Shown here: positions 16,446 to 22,993 of the stretch, in pieces | How the letters are laid out: each line of letters opens with the position of its first letter | How positions within the stretch are numbered: position 1 is the stretch's first letter | Assembly (NCBI GenBank): GCA_902826215.1 | Contig: CADEDY010000025.1 | Coordinates: 1 to 58,477, forward strand | DNA from: an uncultured Bacteroidota bacterium | GTDB lineage: Bacteria > Bacteroidota > Bacteroidia > Flavobacteriales_F > PHOS-HE28 | Direction of reading: 5' to 3' | Length of the DNA stretch: 58,477 nt | Position numbers and translations under genes: made by a program | Notes under the pieces: model-generated | The model's database searches: none | The model's input: only the letters and a program-made list of their open reading frames with translations | Told to the model about the DNA's origin: nothing

Positions 16446-17027
16446 TTGGAGAACGTTGCCACCATTCCGCTGGCCATTCTCGTGGAGGCTTATCGCGAAG
16501 GACGCTTTCCCATGTGCCATGAGGACGGTGATCTGTATTGGCACGATCCCGACCCGCGGGCCGTATTCCCGTTGGAAGCGATCGGTCCGAATGCGCGCCT
16601 CCAAAGGGCTTTGCGAAAGAGCGACTTCACGCTATCCATCGATCGGGACTTCAAAGCCGTGATCCGAGCGTGCGCTGATCGCGATGAAACCTGGATCGAT
16701 GAGCGGATCATCGCTTCATACATCACCCTCCATCATGCGGGCTTCGCGCACTCGGTGGAAGTGACCGCACACGGCGAACTTGTCGGAGGTATCTACGGCG
16801 TTGCACTCAGCGGTGCGTTCTTCGGCGAGAGCATGTTCAGCAGTGAAAGCAATGCCAGCAAGGCGGCTTTCCATTTCTTGGTCCGCCATTTGCGAGCCAA
16901 GGGCTTCCTGCTCTTCGATTCGCAGTACATCAATGATTTCACCGAGCAATTGGGTGCCGTGGAGATCCCTCGTTCCGAATTCCGCTCACGGCTGCAAAAG
17001 GCGTTGGCTGTTCGAACGCAATTCTGA
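16446..17027 (+). CDS. aat: Leucyl/phenylalanyl-tRNA-protein transferase
   Basis: A 193-residue protein, slightly short at the N-terminus, as in other Bacteroidota forms. It shows LVEAYREGRFPM (family GxFPW/M), YWHDPDPRAVFPLE, DRDETWIDERIIASYITLHH, HSVEVTAHGELVGGIYGVAL, GESMFSSESNASKAAF and FDSQYINDFTEQLGA. These cover the substrate and catalytic segments of Aat. It transfers Leu or Phe from tRNA to N-terminal Arg or Lys, making ClpS/ClpAP degrons of the N-end rule. The only start before RFPM is TTG at 16446, five bases after the subtilase stop. Confidence 0.93.
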   Translation: MENVATIPLAILVEAYREGRFPMCHEDGDLYWHDPDPRAVFPLEAIGPNARLQRALRKSDFTLSIDRDFKAVIRACADRDETWIDERIIASYITLHHAGFAHSVEVTAHGELVGGIYGVALSGAFFGESMFSSESNASKAAFHFLVRHLRAKGFLLFDSQYINDFTEQLGAVEIPRSEFRSRLQKALAVRTQF

Positions 17028-17037
17028 TATTCGCGCC

Positions 17038-17457
17038 ATGCGCTTTGAAGCACTTGCCGTTCTTCTCCTTGGCTCCACGGCATTGGCTTCCGCGCAGACC
17101 GTTCTGAACGTGGAAGTGATCCTGAACAAGCCGGATGAAGGTGGTATGCTCCGGATCGCGCTTTGCCCGAACAAGGCGGCGTACGATACCGAAGAAGGCT
17201 GTGTACTGAAGAGCGTGGAAGCCACGGGAAGGACAGTGCGCTGCTCCTTCGATGATGTGATAGCCGGCGTTTACGCGGTGAAAGTGTTCCACGACATCAA
17301 CGCGGACAACAAGTTGAACACCTCGTGGATCGGTTGGCCACAAGAACCGTATGGGTTCAGCAACGATGCCCCGGTGAACATGGGGCCACCGCCGTTCAAG
17401 TTGGCCGCGTTCGAGGTGAAAGAAAAGGAGATGACCACGCGCATCGCTTTACGATGA
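17038..17457 (+). CDS. DUF2141 secreted protein
   Basis: A 139-residue protein with a signal peptide (MRFEALAVLLLGSTALASAQ). The DUF2141 signature is clear: an opening strand LNVEVILNKPDEGGMLRIALC, then VIAGVYAVKVFHDINADNKLNTSWIGWPQEPYGFSN (family: PxGxYAVxVxHDxNxNGKLDTNxxGxPxExYGFSN), and a last beta strand. The family is a periplasmic beta-sandwich of unknown function. It follows aat after ten bases and ends the plus-strand run. Two cysteines (in LCPNK and GCVLK) could form a disulfide. Confidence 0.87.
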   Translation: MRFEALAVLLLGSTALASAQTVLNVEVILNKPDEGGMLRIALCPNKAAYDTEEGCVLKSVEATGRTVRCSFDDVIAGVYAVKVFHDINADNKLNTSWIGWPQEPYGFSNDAPVNMGPPPFKLAAFEVKEKEMTTRIALR

Positions 17458-17628
17458 TCGTATCTGCTATTCCCTGATACGGCGCTCTATCTCCATGCCG
17501 TGGACGGTTCTTGACGGGTCAGTCGATCATGTATCCTCTGAACACCGAAGTCCGGAGGGCGTTCATGTTCAACCGCTCAATTACCTTGCACTTGTGCGCT
17601 CAGGATCCAGTACAGGTCGACCATCACT

Positions 17629-18792
17629 TTGAACCCTTTTGTTGTGAGTTCAGCCACTTTCGCCAGTCCATTGGATCGCATTTCAGGCTTATCGCTGAAG
17701 GATGGTCTGGCCTGCATGTTATGGTTCATTTGCATAAAGTTCTTGGTATATCTCATGAACACCTTGGTCACGGGTGATCCAGGTTGGGCGAGCGCATTTC
17801 ACCGGTTCGATAGCTATTGGTACGCACGCATCGCGGAGTTCGGCTACCCAGGTGCCGAGGGCCTTTCGCATACGCCATCCGGAGAAGTGGTCGCTGGTCG
17901 TGTACAGTCTGCATGGGCATTCTTCCCAGCCTATCCGGTTTGCACCGCATGGATCAGCAGCTTCCTTACCGTCGATGTCCCGTGGTCGATGGAGTTACTA
18001 TCATGGATCACGGGTCCTTCGGTTGCGTTGCTCTATCTCTGGTGGTCCAGTTTCCATTTGGCGGCTGGGCTGGCAAGAAGATCGACATGGATCTACCTCT
18101 CTTTCCCATTCACGATCTTCCTTTTCTTCCACTATTCCGATGGCCTCTATATCGCTGCGTTCCTAGGAGCCATGATCGCTGCGGATAAGGGGCAGCGTTG
18201 GCTTTCCGGCTTGATCCTGGCATTTGCCGTATTGATCCGTCCGAATGCTCTGTTTCTGGTTCCGGCCATGGCGCTATACAGCCCCTGGATCGAACGGTGG
18301 ACGGATGTTCGATGGAAGGACGTCCTGAATGACCGTGGAGTTTGGCGAATGTGCCTACCACCCATCGTTTCCTTCGGACTCTTCAGCTTCTACCAATGGC
18401 GCATGACCGGTGACCCGATGGCCTTCGCGAAAGCACAAAAGGGATGGGACCGCACGTTGAGCTATCCGTGGCAAGGATTCTTCCGATCGGGCGATCCCGC
18501 TACGCAACTGGAATCGGTGTACACCTTGATGCTCATTGCCATTTGCGCCCTGCTGTGGCGTCGCTTGACACCGGCATTCCGGATCATGTTGATCGTCGGG
18601 ATACTCGCGCCATTGGTATCCGGGTCCGTAGACTCCATGACGCGATTTTCGATGGCTTTCCTGCCGCTGTTCTTGGTGGCCTCGAAAACACCATTCTTCG
18701 AGCGGTACTATCAGTGGCTGATCATAGGTTTCGCGATCCTGCAATTCGGATGCATCTACCTGTGGTGTACGGGTGATCTGCTCATGGCCTAG
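17629..18792 (+). CDS. PIG-V/GPI mannosyltransferase-like integral membrane protein
   Basis: A 387-residue polytopic protein with about eight to ten hydrophobic segments. Hallmarks of the GT-C PIG-V-like group are AFHRFDSYWYARIAEFGYP (an acidic residue in the first luminal loop) and AWAFFPAYPV, followed by GLILAFAVLIRPNALFLVPA. Bacterial members are thought to add mannose or a related sugar from a polyprenyl-phosphate donor on the periplasmic side. The frame opens with TTG at 17629; the next in-frame ATG is at 17716 (MLWFICIKF), which would still keep the catalytic loop. The 170 bases upstream hold nothing else that I recognise. Confidence 0.78.
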   Translation: MNPFVVSSATFASPLDRISGLSLKDGLACMLWFICIKFLVYLMNTLVTGDPGWASAFHRFDSYWYARIAEFGYPGAEGLSHTPSGEVVAGRVQSAWAFFPAYPVCTAWISSFLTVDVPWSMELLSWITGPSVALLYLWWSSFHLAAGLARRSTWIYLSFPFTIFLFFHYSDGLYIAAFLGAMIAADKGQRWLSGLILAFAVLIRPNALFLVPAMALYSPWIERWTDVRWKDVLNDRGVWRMCLPPIVSFGLFSFYQWRMTGDPMAFAKAQKGWDRTLSYPWQGFFRSGDPATQLESVYTLMLIAICALLWRRLTPAFRIMLIVGILAPLVSGSVDSMTRFSMAFLPLFLVASKTPFFERYYQWLIIGFAILQFGCIYLWCTGDLLMA

Positions 18793-18887
18793 GTACGGAG
18801 GACGGATCGCGACTTTCGGTACTTCTGAGGCCGAACTCCTCAAATGGATCTCACCGCATTCAACAGCGAGTATCCACAGTGGCCCGA

Positions 18888-19562
18888 TCAACGTGCGTTC
18901 CGCACAACTTCAAGCACCACCGCTTGACGCGCTGTGAGGTACCGCTGGTAGGTCGCATCGAAGGCCACCCGGTGATCGATCACGCGCTCCCAATTGCCGA
19001 GAAGTTGGATCAGCAACTCACAAGCTTCACGCAAGCCATGGTGACCGCCGCCCAAGTTGATGTGGACATCGACCAAGCCACGTTGGATGCAGGTTCGTTG
19101 GAACAGTTCCGTTGCGCGATGACCGATCAGCACGCGCAGACCACACCGCTCCGCCACAGGAAGATCGAGCACATCATCGAAGATGAAGAGCACTTCGTCA
19201 GGCTTCAGTCCATGCTGCGCAAGGAACCGGTCGAAAGCCTCGGGTTTGTGGGTGAAGCCCATGTACACCCCATGCAGGTGCTCGCGCTGCGCGAAACGTT
19301 CGGCGAATAGGTTGTGCTGGCCAGTGATGATCGCGGAGTAGGGGAGTTCCTCCTTCCGCAGCCACAACGCGAATCGCAATAGGTTCACGCCCATGCTGTC
19401 CACCTCGCTGAACGGGCTACCGCCCTCCGCATCCTTGAAACCGTCGTTGAAGACGCCGTCCCAATCGCAGATGACCGCCTTGATACTGGACAGGCGCTGG
19501 ACGGTCGCGTCCCGCCCATTGATCAGGCGTTCATCGTGGTGCCTTCCACTCGAGCCGAACAT
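18888..19562 (-). CDS. KdsC-like HAD phosphatase
   Basis: A 224-residue HAD-superfamily enzyme of the C0 (capless, KdsC) type. Motif I is AVICDWDGVFND (DxD nucleophiles about residues 33-35), motif II IITG, motif III the Lys in FTHKPEAF, motif IV FIFDDVLDLPV, and a C-terminal LGGGHHGLREACELL resembling AGGxGAxREVCDLL of KdsC. It differs from classical KdsC in the segment FSEVDSMG, where FNVRDG is usual, and in a longer C-terminus. KdsC removes phosphate from Kdo-8-phosphate. The gene begins one base after the transaldolase-CBS gene in the Kdo unit, which supports that role. Confidence 0.8.
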   Translation of the reverse strand: MFGSSGRHHDERLINGRDATVQRLSSIKAVICDWDGVFNDGFKDAEGGSPFSEVDSMGVNLLRFALWLRKEELPYSAIITGQHNLFAERFAQREHLHGVYMGFTHKPEAFDRFLAQHGLKPDEVLFIFDDVLDLPVAERCGLRVLIGHRATELFQRTCIQRGLVDVHINLGGGHHGLREACELLIQLLGNWERVIDHRVAFDATYQRYLTARQAVVLEVVRNAR

Positions 19563-19563
19563 C

Positions 19564-20586
19564 TCAGCCAGCGATGGCCTTCATCATGTCCTGGATGTCG
19601 AGCATGCCGAGCTGCTTGCCGTTCTCGCTCACGCTCAACGTATCCACCTTGTGTTCCTTGAAGGCCTTCTGGGCCTCGTCCAACAAGGCTTCCGGACTGA
19701 TGGAGAACGGTGCGCTGAACTTCATCGTGTTCAACTTCTTAGCCAAGAACTTGTTGCCTTCCTTCTCCAGGCCGCGACGCAGCCCGCCGTCGGTGAATAC
19801 GCCAACGTTCTTGCCTTTGGTATCCACGACCATCACGGCACCGAAGCCGAACTTCGTCATCGCCACCAAGGCTTCGCTCACGGTAGCACTGTCCTTCACG
19901 ATCGGATTCTGATGGGTCAGCACGTCCTTCACCTTCATGGTGATCAGGCGCGTATCCACGTAGAACTGTTGCGTACCGATCGCGGTGAAGTGGTTGTCGG
20001 TGAGCTGTTTCATCAGCTTCCAAGGCACAGTGATCGTGTGCACCCCGATCTCGACCGCATTCCGCACATGCTCCACCGTGCGCACGCTGCTGAACATGAT
20101 CTTCGTGTCGTAACCGTAGTAATTGACGGCCTCCACGCATTGTTGCACCAAGCTCAGTGCGTCGTGCCCTTGATCCTGTAAGCGACCGACCAGCGGGCAC
20201 ACATACGAAGCACCCGCTTGCATGGCCATGTAGGCTTGTTGCAGCGTGTAGACCAGATGAACGTTCACCATGATGCCGTCGTTGCGCAACATGCGGCAAG
20301 CGCGCAAACCCTCCAAACTCACGGGGATCTTGAAGACGGTGGTCTCCTTCTTCAGGCCCATTTTGAGCTGGCGCTTGGCCTCCTTCACGACTTCCTCGGC
20401 CGTTTCACCAAGGGCTTCCACCTGAAGGATGGGCACCTTCTTCGCGAGGTCCAGGATCATCTTGTCGATGTTCGTGACACCTCCACGGTGCATGAACGTC
20501 GGCGTGGTGGTAAGGCCAGTGAGAAAGCCGAGCTTGAAGGCTTCGTCGATCTCCTTGATGTCAGCGCTGTCGAGGTAGAGTTCCAT
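19564..20586 (-). CDS. Transaldolase-like domain fused to a KdsD-type CBS pair
   Basis: A 340-residue protein with two parts. Residues 1-215 are a short transaldolase/F6P-aldolase-like barrel: Asp6 in MELYLDSAD, Glu in LQVEALGE, Schiff-base Lys86 in VFKIPVS, and YVCPLVGRLQDQG. The signature TTNPS is TTTPT (26-30) and the catalytic Phe/Tyr of SPFVGR/APYVNR is Leu132. Residues 217-340 are two CBS domains with VGVFTDGGLRRGL and LGMLDIQDMMKAI, very like the CBS tail of arabinose-5-phosphate isomerase KdsD. No SIS isomerase domain is present. It lies between kdsA and a KdsC-like gene, where kdsD would be expected. Aldolase, regulated enzyme or moonlighting role are all open. ATG at 20586 chosen by family N-terminus. 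Confidence 0.88.
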   Translation of the reverse strand: MELYLDSADIKEIDEAFKLGFLTGLTTTPTFMHRGGVTNIDKMILDLAKKVPILQVEALGETAEEVVKEAKRQLKMGLKKETTVFKIPVSLEGLRACRMLRNDGIMVNVHLVYTLQQAYMAMQAGASYVCPLVGRLQDQGHDALSLVQQCVEAVNYYGYDTKIMFSSVRTVEHVRNAVEIGVHTITVPWKLMKQLTDNHFTAIGTQQFYVDTRLITMKVKDVLTHQNPIVKDSATVSEALVAMTKFGFGAVMVVDTKGKNVGVFTDGGLRRGLEKEGNKFLAKKLNTMKFSAPFSISPEALLDEAQKAFKEHKVDTLSVSENGKQLGMLDIQDMMKAIAG

Positions 20587-20598
20587 GGTGTTGGGTTT

Positions 20599-20673
20599 GC
20601 CGCAGAGGCGCAAAGGCGCGGAGAATGCGGTTGGTTCTTGCTTTGGTTTTCTCAACGACTTTGCGTCTCTGCG
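20599..20673. repeat. REP-like imperfect inverted repeat between kdsA and the transaldolase-CBS gene
   Basis: Left arm 20601-20625 reads CGCAGAGGCGCAAAGGCGCG then GAGAA; right arm 20649-20673 is its imperfect complement (five mismatches in 25), around a 23-base spacer. The right arm overlaps the last codons of kdsA. The same arm sequence recurs at 37715-37742 and 38196-38223. This looks like the GCAGAGGCGCAAAGGCGC family of interspersed palindromes often seen between bacterial genes. Confidence 0.8.
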
Positions 20674-21506
20674 TCGAATTGCCGGTGCTTCACTTCCACG
20701 GCGTGCAGGTCGATGAGTGGTTTCATGAATTCCTCCAGGTCATACACGCACAGTTGGCTGGCCGCGTCGCAAAGTGCCTTGCTCGGGTCGGGGTGGGTCT
20801 CGATGAATACGCCATCCACACCAGCAGCAACACCAGCACGTGCGATCGTGGGCATCACATCACGGTTCCCTCCGCGTGGATCAGCACTCGGTATACCGTA
20901 CTTACGGATGCTGTGCGTGATGTCGAACACGATGGGGTAACCCGTCTTGCGCATGTGGTAGAATGCGCGGGGATCCACGATCAGGTCGTTGTAGCCGAAG
21001 GTGTAGCCCCGCTCGGTGAGTATGATCTTGTCGTTGCCAACGCTTTTGGCCTTCTCCGCTGGCTTGATCATGTTGTCCGGTGCCAGGAACTGAGCGTGCT
21101 TCAGGTTGATCACCGCGCCGGTCTTGGCCGCTTCGGTCACCAAGGTGGTCTGCATCACGAGGTATGCTGGGATCTGCAGCACATCACAGACCTCTGCGGC
21201 AGGCTTGGCCTGGCTCGGGTAGTGGATGTCCGTGAGGATCGGGAAGCCGAAGTCCTTCTTGATCCGCTCGAGCATCTTCAAGCCTTCATCCAGCCCCGGG
21301 CCCTGGTAGAAGTCAACGCTGCTTCGGTTATCCTTGGTGAAGCTGCTCTTGTAGATGACCGGCACCTTGATGCGCTCGCTCACTTCCTTAAGCTTCTCTG
21401 CCGTTCGAAGCATCACGTCCTCGGTCTCGATCACGCAAGGACCACTGATCAGAAATAGCTGGTCGCTGCCGCACTCGATATTGCCTACTTGAACGATCTT
21501 GGTCAT
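20652..21506 (-). CDS. kdsA: 3-deoxy-8-phosphooctulonate (Kdo8P) synthase
   Basis: A 284-residue enzyme. It condenses phosphoenolpyruvate with D-arabinose-5-phosphate to Kdo-8-phosphate for LPS inner core and lipid A. Motifs are LISGPCVIETEDVML, YKSSFTKDNRSSVDFYQGPG, ILTDIHYP, NLKHAQFLAP, VFDITHSIRKYG, GGNRDVMPTIARAGVA and FIETHPDPSKALCDAASQL. Cys24 (GPC), where the E. coli enzyme has Asn, marks it as the metal-dependent class. ATG at 21506 is six bases after a TACCTTTG box. Its last residues (QFDAETQSR) are encoded by the arm of an inverted repeat, so the C-terminus seems to have been extended by the repeat. Confidence 0.95.
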   Translation of the reverse strand: MTKIVQVGNIECGSDQLFLISGPCVIETEDVMLRTAEKLKEVSERIKVPVIYKSSFTKDNRSSVDFYQGPGLDEGLKMLERIKKDFGFPILTDIHYPSQAKPAAEVCDVLQIPAYLVMQTTLVTEAAKTGAVINLKHAQFLAPDNMIKPAEKAKSVGNDKIILTERGYTFGYNDLIVDPRAFYHMRKTGYPIVFDITHSIRKYGIPSADPRGGNRDVMPTIARAGVAAGVDGVFIETHPDPSKALCDAASQLCVYDLEEFMKPLIDLHAVEVKHRQFDAETQSR

Positions 21507-21512
21507 GGGCAG

Positions 21513-21520
21513 CAAAGGTA
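21513..21520 (-). promoter_or_regulatory. Promoter -7 box for the kdsA unit
   Basis: Minus strand TACCTTTG, exact to TAnnTTTG, lies just after the stop of the FAH gene and six bases before the kdsA ATG. A start site at the usual distance would give an almost leaderless message. No TTG is seen at the -33 distance. Confidence 0.5.
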
Positions 21521-21522
21521 TC

Positions 21523-22143
21523 CTACCGGACGGATGCTGGGACCTTCGCCTTTTCCACGGTCAGGTCGAATAGCAATTCGCCGAGGAGATAGCCCTCCAG
21601 GCGGTCGCCTACTTCGATCCGCCCTACACCAGCGGGAGTTCCAGAGAAGATCAGATCGCCTTCGTCCAAGAGCATGTATCGCTCAACATTGGCGATGATC
21701 GCTTCGATGGGGAAGAGCATCTGACCATTGTGACCGCTCTGCACCACTTTTCCGTTGCGTTTCAGCACGAAGTCGATGCGGTGGCCTTGAGGGAAGGATT
21801 CCAGCGCCGTGAATGCATCGGCCACGTAGGCCGAACCGTCGAAGGCCTTGGCTTTCTCCCACGGAAGGCCTTTCTCTTTCAGTTGCTGCTGCAAGTCGCG
21901 AGCAGTAAGGTCCAATCCGATAGAGACCTTGTCCGCCTGTGCCTTGCCGTTCTTGCGGATGATGGAATAGACCAATTCGATCTCGTGGTGGATGTCGTCA
22001 CTGAAGGTGGGTAGCGTTATGGCGGCATGTTTCGGGATCAACGCACTTTCCGGCTTCAGAAAGACCACTGGTTCGTCCGGAACGGCATTGCCCAGTTCCT
22101 TGGCGTGTTCGCCGAAATTACGACCGATGCAGATGATCTTCAT
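21523..22143 (-). CDS. Fumarylacetoacetate hydrolase (FAH) family protein
   Basis: A 206-residue single-domain FAH-fold protein. It opens MKIICIGRNFGEHAKELGN, carries VVFLKPESALI, DIHHEIELVYSI (metal ligands in HxExE), GLDLTARDLQQQLKEKGLPW and a C-terminal DLIFSGTPAGVGRIEVGD. Members act as acylpyruvate hydrolases or oxaloacetate decarboxylases with a divalent metal; YcgM-like length and motifs fit. The exact substrate is not visible. It starts four bases after the exonuclease stop, so the two form an operon. Confidence 0.9.
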   Translation of the reverse strand: MKIICIGRNFGEHAKELGNAVPDEPVVFLKPESALIPKHAAITLPTFSDDIHHEIELVYSIIRKNGKAQADKVSIGLDLTARDLQQQLKEKGLPWEKAKAFDGSAYVADAFTALESFPQGHRIDFVLKRNGKVVQSGHNGQMLFPIEAIIANVERYMLLDEGDLIFSGTPAGVGRIEVGDRLEGYLLGELLFDLTVEKAKVPASVR

Positions 22144-22147
22144 GGGG

Positions 22148-22921
22148 TCAGTGTTGAAGGTCAGCCAATGTTGCGCGCATAACCGAAAGTGTGCTTCCGG
22201 GTAGGTCCGCTTTCGTCATCAGCCATTGCAGGTAGCCGGGGTCGTTACGGCCGATGTTCTCTAAGGTCCAGCCAGCGTATTTGCCGAACGAGAGGCAGAT
22301 CGCACCCCGGTCGTCGAATCGGAGCTTGCCTGCTGCATCGGGGCTTCTTTGGCGATCACCGCTCATTTCGCCCAAGAAAGCCACATCCCCTTGTAAAGTG
22401 TCGGGGTAGCGTTCCAGTTGTGCAAGCAGCACGTCGGCCGTGGCTTCCACATCGGCCAGGGCATCGTGGGCACCTTCGTGCTCCTTTCCACAGTAGTACC
22501 GCAAGGCTGCGCTGAGATTGCGCGGCTCCATCTTGTGGTAGATCCGTTGCACATCCACGATGCGCAGGTTGGTGTTATCCCAATCGGTACCGACGCGGTG
22601 CAGTTCCTCCGCAAGGAAGGGCACATCGAACCGCAGGCAATTGAAGCCGGCCAGGTCGCATCCTTCCATGTTCGACAGGATCTCCCGAGCAACATCGGCG
22701 AGCAGCGGCGCATCGGCGACATCTGCATCGGTGATCCCATGCACGGTGGTGGCCTCGGCCGGGATCGCCATTTCCGGGTTAACCAGCGTCTCGTACGTTT
22801 CGCGGGTACCATCCTCCAGGAGGCGCACGATGCCGACCTGTATGATGCGGTCTTTCCCGATCCGTACCCCGGTGGTTTCCAGGTCGAAGAAGGCGAGGGG
22901 GCGTTCCAGCGTCAGTTTCAT
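22148..22921 (-). CDS. DEDDh 3'-5' exonuclease with DUF3820-like tail
   Basis: A 257-residue protein. The N-terminal exonuclease domain (1-180) has all DEDDh acidic residues: Asp and Glu in AFFDLETTGV, Asp in FNCLRFDVPFLAEEL, and His/Asp in GAHDALADVEAT. Residues 205-250 form a small second domain, SFGKYAGWTLENIGRNDPGYLQWLM, seen in exonuclease-like proteins (DUF3820). It resembles the proofreading epsilon subunit of DNA polymerase III, but the tail suggests a stand-alone nuclease. A box TACATTTC (22934-22927 on minus) ends five bases before the ATG. Confidence 0.9.
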   Translation of the reverse strand: MKLTLERPLAFFDLETTGVRIGKDRIIQVGIVRLLEDGTRETYETLVNPEMAIPAEATTVHGITDADVADAPLLADVAREILSNMEGCDLAGFNCLRFDVPFLAEELHRVGTDWDNTNLRIVDVQRIYHKMEPRNLSAALRYYCGKEHEGAHDALADVEATADVLLAQLERYPDTLQGDVAFLGEMSGDRQRSPDAAGKLRFDDRGAICLSFGKYAGWTLENIGRNDPGYLQWLMTKADLPGSTLSVMRATLADLQH

Positions 22922-22926
22922 CCTGC

Positions 22927-22934
22927 GAAATGTA
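22927..22934 (-). promoter_or_regulatory. Candidate -7 box for the exonuclease-FAH operon
   Basis: Minus strand TACATTTC, one mismatch from TAnnTTTG, five bases before the ATG at 22921 and directly after the terminator of the upstream gene. Confidence 0.4.
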
Positions 22935-22937
22935 GAA

Positions 22938-22975
22938 AAGAAGAACCCCGACGTTTCCGCCGGGGCTTCTTTTAG
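22938..22975 (-). terminator. Terminator after the PorE-like gene
   Basis: AAGAACCCCG (22941-22950) and CGGGGCTTCTT (22961-22971) form a stem with one bulged base around a ten-base loop. On minus it is followed by TTCTTTTCT. It lies 19 bases after the stop at 22994. Confidence 0.8.
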
Positions 22976-22993
22976 TTCTTCACGATCCGTCGC

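Noticed and set aside
19564..21506. A nonulosonic (NeuB-type) operon instead of a Kdo operon
   Set aside because: The synthase has KdsA motifs (KSSFTKDNRSSVDFYQGPG, GGNRDVMP) rather than NeuB's, and no CMP-sialate-type or epimerase genes are adjacent.
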